From Lophius americanus (taxonomy: Eukaryota; Chordata; Actinopteri; Lophiiformes; Lophiidae): 64,000 nt of DNA. Positions 47,481 through 59,699 of this stretch are shown here, in pieces. The number at the start of each line of letters is the position of its first letter. Position 1 is the first letter of the stretch. A program made the position numbers and the translations under genes. Under the pieces are notes generated by a model that did no database searches, had not been told where the DNA came from, and saw nothing but the letters and a program-made list of their open reading frames with translations. The DNA lies in contig JBBDHG010000098.1 in assembly GCA_037951165.1 (NCBI GenBank), positions 781,001 through 845,000 of the forward strand. The letters are read 5' to 3'.

Positions 47481-48534
47481 GTGCCTATCTCCCCTCCAAA
47501 AAAGCCCCCTAGTAAAAAATATGCAAAAAGCAAATATCACCAAAGCCTCCTACATGCCACCGAGCCCCGGGCAACAACCGCGCTCGAACACTCGAGCTAT
47601 TTCTAGATTCCACTCTTGGAATTCACACCATGACAAATGAACCATTGGAGTTTGGAATTCCTATTTATCTGCGGCGCACAGAGGCACTTTCATTTGGCTG
47701 TGAAGAATAAAGGAATTATACGGACAAAACACCAGACGACTTAAAGGATAAATGATAAAAAATAAATAAATAGATTGTGTGTGTTTTTCCTCCGGAGCGT
47801 GAGTTGTTTGTTCATCTGATTTAGGGCGTTTGGGTGGGCGTGTCCTTATCTTCTGGATGCTCTGATCTCGCCGAAGCCAACAGGCAGCATCTGATATTAA
47901 ACACCCCCTGTCACAGATGCACCTCCATCCAGCGCTGCAGGATCATTTCCCAGAGAAGACGCTCCTCTTGAGGAATAAATGTTTACCATTAAACATGAAA
48001 AAGCTTCGTGGTTGTCAGGAAGTCCGTAGTTTGTCTGTAGTTATTTTTTTCTTAGAGTTAGTCACAAAGTGGCCGTTCCTGCTTCTATTTTCTCTTTTGA
48101 TATTTTGAATTTTGAGTTTGAGGTTATTTTTTTATCGTTTCCATGGAAACATGAATTTCAAGGGGATCCTTAACGGTGGCCATGTTGTCTGATACAAATA
48201 CAAATACACACAATAATTCAAAGCTTTTATTGTTTTGCGTTTCAATGCTCCGGACTCCTACTGCCTTTTTGATGCCGTCAGCTGACTCGGCGTACCCCCA
48301 CGCACTTTGACGCACTACACAAGCGCGTAGACCCCGTACCCCCAACAGCTGCCCTCCCTTTTTCAGTCATGGGTCAAATGCAGAGAGGTCATTTTGCTGT
48401 ATTGTATCTGTGAAGTGAGTATAACAAAGTGATGAATGTGAATATTATGAATAAATATTATTATGAATATTTTCATTATCGTGGGCAGTCTAAACATGTA
48501 TCTAAATGCTAGCTTAAATATTTCCTGATAAGAA

Positions 48535-48610
48535 CGTTTTAAGACTAGAGCTTCCTCGACGGAGACTGGGAGAAGGTTCCACAGGAGAGGAACCTTCTCT
48601 ACCTTTACAG
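48535..48610 (+). repeat. Dispersed repeat fragment with perfect 11-bp hairpin
   Basis: GAGAAGGTTCC (48570-48580) pairs with GGAACCTTCTC (48589-48599) across an 8-base loop. The phrase GGAGAAGGTTCCACAGGAGA is, from memory, part of a common fish repeat, so the hairpin is probably incidental. Confidence 0.4.
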
Positions 48611-49120
48611 ACTGGGAGATGAAAATGGAGAATACGTTGCATCGGGATGAATATTTTGTAAAATATTTTGGAGGATGTAATCTCCAGATAACTCTTGTTC
48701 CCTTTATCCCCCATCTTGCTGACGCAGTGAGCTATGATGTATGCCGCGCACCAATACACACCTTAAATAAACACACATTTGCTTCATCATGCAACTTCTT
48801 AACCTCCCTGCCTGCAGCTCTGAGCGCCATCTCGCAGACGACGGGCATTGATTAGTAGATTGGGACGCGGGGAAAAGAAAAGTCCATTTGGTGAAGAAGG
48901 CTGCTGTTCCCTGCGCCCCATCTGTTGGGTGTGAGATGCTGACTTCATCTGTTGACGACATGGCGGTGGCTAGGGAACCAGGGATGAGTTGATTTCCCTC
49001 TTTCGCTGGTTGAGCAGTGAAGGGCCCTTAAGCGTAAACAAAGTGTTTTTCTCGTTCTAAACACGTCTTGGCTCTGCTCTGGCTTGGACTTGGCTGCCAT
49101 GTGGGCGTATGTTCATTTAT

Positions 49121-49149
49121 GTGTGTGTGTATGTGTGTGTGTGTGTGTG
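49121..49149. repeat. GT dinucleotide microsatellite
   Basis: About 14 units with one ATGT interruption. Confidence 0.9.
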
Positions 49150-50099
49150 ACTGTCCTGCTCACTCACCCTGATTCTACAGGCCTGTTTGGTGCCCTCCAC
49201 ACAAACACCCCCCAACCAGCAGCCTACAGGTGATTAGCACACACCAACACACTGCAAATGTCCACACCCGACTATAAACAACCACATCCGCACATATCGC
49301 TAGCGCACACATGCACGACACGCTGCTTCTGACTAATCATACCTTTGAATGCCAGCGCATTGAAAGCTACTCAATAAAACTTCTCTGAATGGAAACACGC
49401 TTAAAAAGACTGAAAGGTTGAGAGTCAGATGGTTTTATTCCAGTCACTACATGCTTGTGTTTTTCATTTGCTGCCTCTCACACACACAACCTCTCGCTCA
49501 CAGGAAAAAAAAAAACCCCACTGGGATTGAATCAATCACACGTCTCCCCATAGATAAGGTACATAAAAGCATCTTTCTATCACCGCTATCATTCACTGAT
49601 ATCACAAGGAGGACTATTACATCCGGCTCGGAGGTGGTAGACGATAGATTGTCCGAGTTATGTGGCCTTGACCCGCTGTCTGCACTCTGAAAGTAGCGGG
49701 AGGGGAGGCGTTTAGAGACATATCTGGGCAAAACATTCATTTCAAATGTCCAGAAATAATTCAACTGCTAGACATATAATTGATTTAGCGTGTCGACCGG
49801 TGTGCAGCGGAGGAAAGGACATCCGAAGAGTGAGAGTTTTCACGAGAGACAGAAGAACGAGCTTAAATGAATTTGTCCTTTCAGACAAGAACTCACAGTG
49901 TGGGCTTCAGCGAAAACATTTGCTGTCAACAGACAGTTCCACCGTACTAAGCCAGTCTAACAGATGTGCACTCACCCAAAGACTTGTGCAGCTGCTGCTG
50001 CCGCTCCATGTGTGTGTCAGCCTGCTTAAAAGTGTGTGCACGGCGGTGTTTAACCACAGTTCAGCAGGGTTTATAGGCATGAGAGTATGTGCGCCTTCA

Positions 50100-53000
50100 T
50101 AACTTTAAAAAACGCCGTAAATAAACCGAGAAGCCCTAATGTGTTCCACTTAGATTTGATTTTGATTGGACTACCATATGAACACATTCTTGGCTATTGT
50201 CCTGCTCCCCCAGGCTCACATGGACTCAGTTTTGGATTGCTGGGCTGGACCTGATCCTCTCCAACCCCCACAAGGGAGAACCATTCAAGGGACTGGGGGC
50301 ATCCTGCGGCCCAGTTTAGCCTCTCTTTCTGGTTCAGGGCACCTGGGTTGCTGCCCGCACTGCCCCTTTGAGGCCAGGACTGAGCTGGGCTCCACCACCA
50401 CTGCCTGTATTTTCACCAGCATCCTAAAAGGAAGACAAGTTTAAAAGATACTTTCGGCCCTTTACCCGGTCCTAAAATGTAATTGAGATGACGCTTTGAT
50501 GGATGGTAACTAAAAACAGAGTGCAATCATTTACAAACTGTGCAGTATGAAAAATTGTGGGATCACGCAGGAATATCCTCTATACAATGACCCGTGACCA
50601 TCAATCAAAGACGGTGACGGGTCATCACTGGTCTTTCAATCATGATACTATCTTCTTTATTTCTATATATTATATTCTTATTATTATTTGATTGATTTTT
50701 ATTATTTTAGTTTGATACACTGCTGACTTTGCTTTGAGTGTTTGATTTTACTTTGTGTTTTGAAAGGCGCCCTTGAGTTTCCCCATGAATCAAATTCTTC
50801 TTCTTCTTATTGTCATAATTGTTTATCTGTACTAAAACACACGGTTTGGTAAATTTCCCTGATTTTATCCTGTCCTGTCGTTGCATAAAATAATCTCAAC
50901 TATTTCTAGAAGTGTTTTGTTTTTGTTGTTTCTAACTATGTTAACATGTTGTTCTCTTTTTTAATGCTTTTCCAAGCGTTTAACTCAGTCTTTATAATTC
51001 ATATTCACTATTACACAATTAGGGTTTTTTTAATATATTTAAATCAGATAAATAGCAAAAAAAATGACAAAATAATCAATATGTAAATAAATAGATAGAC
51101 GTATCAGATAATATATCAGACAATTATGTTTACTTGTATTTCTTAATTTGAATGTGTATATCATTTATGGGTAATTATAAAATATATTAAAAAACAGGCT
51201 TGGGGAGTAACAAATACATGGAAGGATGAAACGTAAATAGAATATAAAGAATTGACTTTATTCTCTTTGATTTACAGAGAAAACATGTCATCAGATTACA
51301 GATATGTTGGGATACATGGGACTAATAGCAGTATTAAACAATAGAAAAACAAACAAATCATCATCAAGATCTTCTTCAGTGAGAGGCAGTAGAAAGCTCC
51401 GGTCCTTCTCACAGGACCTCGCCAGATTCTTCTGTTAAGCTGATAAATATACGCTTAGTCCGAAACCTAACTTTGCTTTTTCAACCCAATTATTGATCCT
51501 GGTTCTGTTTTCTGAACTACAGTATCAGATTCACCTGCTTCTCCGCTTCACTACGCTCATCCTGCTCACCCTCCGTGCCAAACGGAATTCCTCATGTCAT
51601 CTCTGGACTTGGTCTTTCCGTCGTTCCAGCGCTTGTAATTTTTCTTTTTGGCTTTTTTATTTTTCATTAAACCTGTTAAAAACCTTTGATTGTTTCCTGT
51701 CTGTTTCCACGAGCCAAGTTTTTAACACAGATGCTTTTAAGAAGTAATTGGTATTGGAATATATTTTTTGAATTACTCTCTCTACTACTAGCACAATTGA
51801 GAGCCTTGAATGCTTGTGAGGGAAAAATAAACTGGGAACCCTCAGTGACACGAGGGGAACAGCCAAACTCTGCAATTTAACTTTTTTTTCCTGTTTTGAA
51901 ATTTTGTCTTTTCCAGGATAAAAGAAAAAAAGGTATCCTGAATCACAGGTGCACATGAGGCGGACAGGCCGGTCCTCAGAAATTAAGAATTTAATTCTTA
52001 CAAATTTTTAATAATTAACTTGTTTTAATCTGCGAGAGATTTAAAAAAAAAAAATTAATTAAAAAAAGACAAGTAGGTTGTAATAACATCCTGAGAATAT
52101 TATTTGGTTGAACAAGATTAAAACATATAGCATCAACAACGGGTCAGAATCAGCTTGTCAGTGGTTTGAATGATCTAATAAAGGCTTTTATTCAGTCTCA
52201 AAATAAGTATGTATTTACAAAAGTCATTGAAAACGATGAGTAAAGTTGTGAGTTATCAAATATTTAGACCTTGTTCTGCTTTCAATCACGTTTTAGTCAA
52301 AAAAAAAAAAGGATTGGCAAATGATCAAATTCAGTTTTATTCCTGTTTACAAATCAAGTCTGGTTTTGAGCTTTTCAACAGTAAAGAAAAAGCCATTCAA
52401 TGATGCCACTTTGGTTTCAGGAACATTCATTCACCCAGCTTTCTGACACTGCATGATTCCTCATCTAATAAAGAAAAAGTAATGAGCAGATTAATAGATG
52501 TGAAATAAGATATGTAATTTACTGTGATATCAAACGGGAGTGAGATAAACTGCGTCTGAAAAACTTAGTAGTGTTGAGAGAAAAGGATGATTTAACAGTC
52601 TACTCGTGTTTCAAGTGTTGGTGCTGCTGGGAAACCTTAAATATTGAGAGCACAGACATCAAAATCACCCATCTGTTGCTGTTAGATCCTTCACTCTGCT
52701 GCGTTTGATCAAAACATTACCGCCGAAGTGTGGGAAAAGAGGACATCGCAGCAGCCCGAAAGTGAAATCAGTCTGTAATTCACAGCCAAGTTCGACAATT
52801 AGTTTCTTCAAACATGTGAAAAATGTCTTGGTAAATACAACAGGTACAAGGAAGGCGGGCAGGAGAGTTTGGAACGCTTCCTTCAGCTTAGCGACCGGCC
52901 TGTGGGCGGATTCATGATTCCTGCTGGGAAATGTGACCAGAAATCAACATTAGTCGGATGATACAACTTCAAAAAATCCAACAATTCATAGGTTTTCAAG
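50100..53000. other. Gene desert, 50-53 kb
   Basis: A GC-rich block (50205-50445) is followed by a hairpin (50587-50625) and the LINE tail. The rest is AT-rich with A/T runs and no gene. Confidence 0.5.
50690..50815 (+). mobile_element. L2/CR1-like LINE 3' tail remnant
   Basis: GTGTTTTGAAAGGCGCCCTT and GAATCAAATTCTTCTTCTTC resemble the end of fish L2-like elements (compare the tail at 4395-4470). Only the tail is left. Confidence 0.4.
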
Positions 53001-53369
53001 AAAATGTTTTTGCCTCCATCAAGGTGACTGACCTTTAAACCTGCAAAAACTGTAAAAAAAAAAACAATATTTGAAAAAAATGACTGAAGTTTGTCTTTTG
53101 CTCCTGTGAGTCATCTCTATAGGCGTCACATTATCACAGGCAGTAAATGTGTTCTCATCAAATCTGTACTCTGTAGAAGTGTGCAATGACACTGTTGCAC
53201 AGAAAACACACACACACAGAGAGGCCTTATGTATGTGTACGTGCATATGCATGATTGACACACACTCTTGCACGCACACTCTTTCTTCTGGTCTCATTGG
53301 CAGGCTCATATCCCATCTGCTCTCCAGGAGGGCGGACAGAGAGATGGTTGTCATTGTGGAACATCTCTG

Positions 53370-53371
<2 letters not shown>

Positions 53372-53406
<35 letters not shown>

Positions 53407-53440
53407 ATACACCCACACATACACACCCACTCAATACCAA
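53372..53440. repeat. CA-rich microsatellite
   Basis: About 14 pure CA units, then CATACA/CACCCA variants. Open frames on both strands across it are artefacts. Confidence 0.9.
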
Positions 53441-53549
53441 ACTCACTGACACACCACACAAACGTGGCCCATCAGCCCATCAGCCCCCCATTCATACAAG
53501 CGTTTCTTGTCCAGCTATATTCTTCTCTGTTAATTGACTGTCATTACGG

Positions 53550-53910
53550 TGGCAGAGATTAACTTCTGCCCAATCCCTGCTGGATGAAGACTGCAGACAT
53601 TGGGCCCAAACTGCGCTGGGAGGAGGGTTTGGTAGTGGTGGTGTTGGTGGTGGTGGTGGAAGTGGGCGGAGGGGGTTAATACCACCACATCTCCTATTTG
53701 TTATTGATATTTACAGGCTGTCTGGTCCCTCCCTGCTCGCCTCTGCCCCTCCCTCTGCTCGTCACCCACAGGGATTAGCGTTAATGGCAGGCTTATGGCG
53801 TAAGCGAGCCCTTGTCAAACCGATGTCCCCTCTTTGCCATCTCCGAGATTAGCTGACACTTTGTGATGGGCTCTCTCTGCAAGACACGAGCCACCCAGTG
53901 CACGGAAAAA
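53550..53910. promoter_or_regulatory. Candidate conserved non-coding block D
   Basis: Repeat-free except for a GGT microsatellite at 53631-53660. Includes CACAGGGATTAGCGTTAATG and ATCTCCGAGATTAGCTGACA, i.e. K50-type GGATTA and paired homeodomain cores. No coding frame. Confidence 0.38.
53631..53660. repeat. GGT trinucleotide microsatellite
   Basis: Imperfect GGT/GTT repeat. Confidence 0.8.
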
Positions 53911-53961
53911 AAGAGGGAACTTCTCTTAAAGTTGTGAAAAAAGAGGGTGCGTCAATACTTC

Positions 53962-53985
53962 TGTGTGTGTGTGTGTGTGTGTGTG
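53962..53985. repeat. GT dinucleotide microsatellite
   Basis: About 12 GT units. Confidence 0.9.
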
Positions 53986-53999
53986 ATGGGATGATGGTG

Positions 54000-55540
54000 C
54001 ATGCTGGGGGCATTCATTCATGGTTAAAGCACATTTGAATTATGTTTTTGCAAAGGCTTAAAACATATCATAGTAGTTTTGCTTTTATTTTACTTAAGGA
54101 AGAGATGACGGACAGGATCCATCGGATTGAACCGGAGCTGACTCCTTGAAAAAGATGGAGTATGGCGGGAGATCGCTGTACTTCACACGGGTTCTCTCTC
54201 ATCCCTTACATATGGACCACCGGCTGGAATATGAAATACAAGGATCAGAAATAGGAAATATGATTGCATTGGGTCAGGATATCATAAAATAGTTTTGTGG
54301 TCTTACCCCTTCAGTAACAATTTCTCGCCATTCTTTTTCCATGAACGTTTGAGAAAATATTGAAATTTTTCCTGTTTGATGTGACATAACAGAACTTAAT
54401 TATCATTCTTAGTAGGGGCAATGGAAATCAGTTGAGCAGCTGTTCACAATATGCAGCGTATAGAACAATACAAGAAAATAGAAGAAAAAAGAGATGAGAA
54501 AACAAAAGGAAGCAATAGTACTTTACAAAAGGGAGAATCAGATATTTAAAACCCTAGAAAGAACATTATATTGTCGACCTGTATAGTTGGATCTGCTGTA
54601 GTTTAGCAAACCTGCATTCTTTTCCTCCTTGTCATCTATTACGTACATATTTTAATTTAGTGATGCATCATGGTCTTATCAGCAGAGGTTAAGAGAAAAA
54701 TCTGCAGTGATTTCTGAGAGTACTGAGGAATAAACATGCTCACATAATATTCACACTATCTGTGAATACCACTGATATAACTGAAGACTGTGAAAAGGAA
54801 GATTAAAAATCATCATTTTAATTCATCATTTAACCATTAATTTGTGACGAAGAGGATCTCATTTGTTCCCCTTCCCTCTGGTACATAATATTACATAGTA
54901 TTACTTTGATGATTTCTTTTACCTGTTTTTATATAGTTTATTAATTTATGTATATTATTGTCAACTTCATTTGAATGATTATTCATTATTAAATACCCAC
55001 TCTTATTTTAGCCACCATCGATACATATTACTATTTTTATGCATCTATACTTTTAGTTCAATTATCACATTTACATTTTCTATTGGTGGTTGTATATATA
55101 TATATATATATTTTTTTTTTTTCTTTGTGTTTGTCATTTTTGTTGGAAATGAAGTTTATTGTTATATTTATTATCAACTAACTCTGTAAAATCTCAGGTA
55201 ATCCTCGGGTGTTGTTTACGTATTTAGAATAAAAGTCCAGCTGCTTCTGATTCAACGTTGGAATATTATTATATAATCCACTGCATGTTAAATCTTTGTG
55301 TTTCTATAAATCACTGTCTTTCCACAATTTCCACATTAATATACATTAAATAATACTTTGTCAAGGCTCACAAAAACTATAAAACAAACCCTGCTGGGGA
55401 AAATAAATTTCTCTCCACACATTTTTGCATAAATATCTACCAGCAGTGTTTATTATTTTCTAGGATTGGTTTTAATGTCAGCGTACTAATAGTATACACT
55501 TTTACACACTCAACTGCCAGGATGCATCCTGTTTGACCAC
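54000..55540. other. AT-rich desert, nothing recognised
   Basis: Very AT-rich, with no gene, RNA or clear mobile element. Confidence 0.6.
55093..55122. repeat. AT dinucleotide plus poly-T
   Basis: About nine AT units followed by a run of T. Confidence 0.85.
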
Positions 55541-55548
55541 TGGATATT

Positions 55549-55549
55549 A

Positions 55550-55602
<53 letters not shown>
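55549..55602. repeat. AT dinucleotide microsatellite
   Basis: About 24 AT units, followed by TGTGTTTGTGTGTGTATG. Confidence 0.95.
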
Positions 55603-55605
<3 letters not shown>

Positions 55606-55999
55606 TTGTGTGTGTATGGTGTAATTTAATGAGCATTCTTAAATGAGTTTATTTTTTCGAGGGGATGAAACAAGGAAAGTTACACATTTCATGCAACACA
55701 TCAACCCACTGAGTCAAAAATCCCCCCCCCCCCATCCCTTTCCTGAAAGTTTCCTCTTTTCCCTTCATCCCATTCTCTCAACTCGCACCCTTTCACTTCT
55801 TCATTCTCTCTCCATCCTGGCTTTGCCGTTGACAGCCGTGCTCTCGTGGCATCTGTCTGCTGCTCCCAAGCTTGTCTGTGTGTGATCAGCTCCTCTACAG
55901 CTCTCCTCCACACTTTATCTCCACGTCTTAGAGCTTTCCTTTTTCACCGAGCGCCGCTCAGCTGCCTCTGCCAACTCACTGTCGCTGTTAACTCACATA

Positions 56000-56850
56000 C
56001 CATCTTATGTATTGCCAAAGCAGATTGTGTTTGGAGGGCAAGCAATTAAGGGGGAGGCAAGCGCAAAACTGTAATGTAATTTTGGCTGCAATATTTATGG
56101 GGGATAAAGGAAGGGAGAGGGGGAGGGGGGGCCAAGAAAGCACAGAAGAGGACTTAAGCGGGTCGGACATTGCAGAGTCAACACCGTCAAGAATAATGAT
56201 TTGAGCTGAGATTTAGTGGGTTGGAATCTGGCACTTTCTTAATTACAGGAGGCCAAATGTCAAGCCTGCTTGCTGTCAGCTTGGTGGCGGGCGGTGCTGC
56301 CTTCTATTCCGTCTCCCGTTCTCAGTGCCTCCCTCTATTTCTTTCTCTCTTTCCCCTTCTCTGCAAGTTTCTGCATGTTCATGAATCTTATTAAAAGTCC
56401 TTAAAAGTACGGTGAGATTTGCACATCCTCCGCTCCGTGGCCACTGTGGTACTCCTTCTATCCGTCACACATCTGAGGAAACAGAGACTGAAAGAGACGC
56501 AACAGGGAGTTAAAGAGGAGGAGAAGTTTAAAGTATGAAAGAAAGAAGAAAGGAGAAATAGAGTGAGACTTCAGGGCAGGGTATCTAAGTGGATTAAGGT
56601 GGCAAGCATCGCTGAGCCTCCTCCGCTAAAGGTCTACTTTTACAGACGTGCAGCATTATCACAATTTTCCACGAAGAGAACTCTCTACTAATAGGATAAC
56701 AGTGTGTAAGAATGTAAACAAACGCCTTTCAGGAGGTTTTTCTTTCTGAGAATTTGGCCTCTTTGGTGATTTGGCCTGGCACTCCTTTCATTGAAAACTA
56801 TTCTGCATTTATGACTCCCATTTTGCAGGGCCAGTTACCACAAGGGGTTG
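56000..56850. promoter_or_regulatory. Candidate conserved non-coding block E
   Basis: Several repeat-poor stretches (56020-56100 with GCAAGCAATTAAGGGGGAGG, 56200-56300, 56580-56830 with CTACTAATAGGATAACAGTG). No coding frame. Texture like blocks B-D. Confidence 0.35.
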
Positions 56851-58992
56851 AAGTCAAGGTCTCTCGGAGTCGCTAAGTGGGAGAAACTTCAGACTCTGCT
56901 TACAAGCCATTACAAAGACCTGCTGTTTTTCCTCGTCTTGGGTCGGGTCGAGTCGAGGTGAGAGGTCCGACCCCTGCACATACAGCGCATTCTTTAGGGC
57001 GTCTTGGTTGGGCTGTATGGCTGGAGAAAGAATGGTACTTCCATCCCATTCAGCGGAGTCGCATGGATGCAGGGCTCAGAGGTGAGGATGAGTGATGTAA
57101 AGCAATGGAAAGTGATGAAAGAGTGCGTGTGTGTGCATGCGAACAAGAGAAAAAAGAATGAAGGGGTGGCTGTAAAAGCAGTTGCTCTGACATATAGCCT
57201 TCCAGCCGCTACGCCGTCGGTCATGCTCCCAATTACTCCAGTTCAATAGACGGCTGAAACCACATCGGTCCCTTGTGTTTACGCCGCTGCGGCATCTCCC
57301 TCAGATGCACAAACACACTCTCACAGCTACACGCGTGCAGCAAAAGCCTCCTATCCCAACACAGACACACTTTGCTGCAGACTCTAAAGCTAGTTAAAAG
57401 TGTAGTACCTGTGAAGGGGTGGTAATAGTTATTCTTTCCTCGCACAGAGGCTCTACAGATGGCCAGGCGCCGCTGAGGTGGTACGTCCCGGATGTGTACG
57501 TGTCTGCGAGGGAGATAGAGCGCCGCCGAGCCTCGGGCATCAGCGAGGGCTTGGCTGTGACTTGGCGAAGGGAAAGGAGTGAGGAACAGGCCTGCGTGGG
57601 TGGGAGCCAGCAGAGGTGCAAAAATGATTTAGAGAGGTAGCGGGCGGTGTCATTAGAGGGCAAGACGTCAGTCTGGGGCAGGTGCGTGATGTGAAATTGG
57701 CGGTGCTAAGGGGACGGGGCTCAGTTAGGAGCTAAGACAAATTGTAAGAAGGATTACAATGAGGTGAAAAACCAACAGGCAGCCACTTCTTTGGCAAACA
57801 ACATGAATGATTTGCTAATTTTAATGTGATGCACTATTTTTCCTTTTACATGTTTGCATACTGTGTTTCTAGATGTCACTGTAAATTCTGGACAGATGAG
57901 GATAAATTTCACACAGGGTCACATCTGGAGCCTACAGTCATACCGGTGAGATCCCTAACCCCGATCCACGTCTGTACGACTTAACATAACCTTGGTATCC
58001 AAAACGTTCTTCATTTTTCCATATCCCAAAAGTCAGGTATCAATGTATGGGGTTAATGTTCTATCGTATACGCTTATATCTAAACGTCTGATCTATTTTT
58101 GTCTTTCCTCACTGATCCTGTTTTTGTGTCTTGCCAAAAATGGAAATGGGAATATGGCGTGTTCTGTTTTGTGTGTAGATTTTGTAAATGTGTTTCTCTC
58201 TCACAGAATCCCTCTGTTAAGACACACCGGGAATGTGTCCTGAAAGAGTCCACCTCACTGAGAATCCTGGTGGTTTCATAAAGGAGTCCTCGGTATGTTG
58301 TGAATACAGTGTGAACCCTGGCCTCACAGTTTTTTCTTTGAAATCAGGCGTATGTGTGGATGGATGTTTTTATGGCCGTTGAATCTAAGCATGTATTTGT
58401 ATCACTGTGTCAAGGTAAGGATGTCAAGATATTAGATTTTCAGACAACACACACCGCAACGCACACCCCTGACTCCTGAAGGGAGAGATCTCCTCGCAAC
58501 TCACACATGAACGTTTCTCACAAGATACCAAAGTTTAAAGAATTTATACTTTCATAAAAACGTGACCTTAGTAGTCGCCGCCAAATGCTAAAACCTTTAA
58601 TCCTGACCTCCCTAGGGGTCAGGATACTGGGATGTCTTACTTTTCTATGTTGATGCTTTTTATGGTCAGGGTATCTTAGGAACTGTTCACTTGACATCAC
58701 GTCTATTTGAATGTCATATTGATTTAATTTGGCCACTAATCACTAAAGCAAGTTTAAATGTTCCAATTTTCTAATTCAGCTATAGTCGTATATTTGGCTC
58801 TAAACTGTTATTATGGCAAAAAAAAACTCCTTAGCAACTTTGAGAAGTAGTTATGAGAATCCTTACAATTATCTGACAGTTAAAGGTGATCAATTGAGAA
58901 CATTAGGTTAGTTGAAGATGGCATTAAAACTCAACATGACATTTAGAAAGCACAGAACTCTTACATTTTCATTAATACTATGTTCTAATTCC

Positions 58993-59278
58993 ACTTTGAG
59001 GACGTCTATCCTGATTCACTGAGAGAAGTTATGAAGATAGTCCCGGGACTCATGTCATCCCACATGAAGCAGCAGTGCCCACAGAGGCACTGCCTGAAGA
59101 TCTAACTATTGTATCTGAGGGAGTTGAAATGCGACAAGATTTGACAGACATGGCATACGGGTTCACAATCCTGCTTGGCTTCATCTACTGTTTAAACCTG
59201 TGCTACCCCAAAGTTCTTCAGAAAGTGTTGATGGGTTTGGATGGCAACAGACTTTCCAGGAGGGATGCAGTTTCTTAA
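58993..59278 (+). pseudogene. Coding relic resembling the C terminus of a multicopy teleost protein family
   Basis: From about 58993 one frame is open through THVIPHEAAVPTEALPEDL, then IVSEGVEMRQDLTDMAYGF, TILLGFIYCLNLCYPKVLQK and VLMGLDGNRL, to TAA at 59276-59278. The pattern 'V.EG.......D.......L.G.IY.LNL.YPK.L' matches my recollection of the C-terminal end of uncharacterised, SAM-domain-like or zinc-finger-like proteins that occur in many copies in fish. Upstream exons were not convincingly found, so this is either a last exon whose other exons are decayed or a retroposed fragment. Function unknown. Confidence 0.4.
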
Positions 59279-59699
59279 AAAGGGATTCCATGAGTAAACC
59301 CCACCTTGAGTACACAGAAAGACTGTGTTATAGTGTGACCCTCTAAATTTACCGTTTCACTGCATGGACATAGATGTCAGGAGGAAGGCGAGAATCTGCT
59401 GTAAACATTTCATGCAGAATCCAAAGAAAAAGACTAAAGAACAGGTGGCCTGGACGTAAAGATTAATACAGAACGTCATCCCTGCTGGAATCTGAACACA
59501 TCTATGAGGAAATTAAATTGGTGGTATATAGTCGTTCACGTTTACACTAACCTCACTGAATTAGATTTCCCAGTATATCAGCAGAAATGCCACATTTGAA
59601 AGATATTTTCTTTCTCGCTACTTAATGAAGTGAAAAGAGTTTGGGGCTTCAAGAGGTTTTCAGGGCTTCGTGATCTATGATTGATGAAAGTGACTGCAA

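Noticed and set aside
48200..48360. Repeated CGTACCCCCA, possible small structured RNA
   Set aside because: Only two copies, no cloverleaf or snRNA boxes found.
53019..53562. Long open frames on both strands
   Set aside because: Created by the CA/GT microsatellite and its flanks; composition not protein-like.
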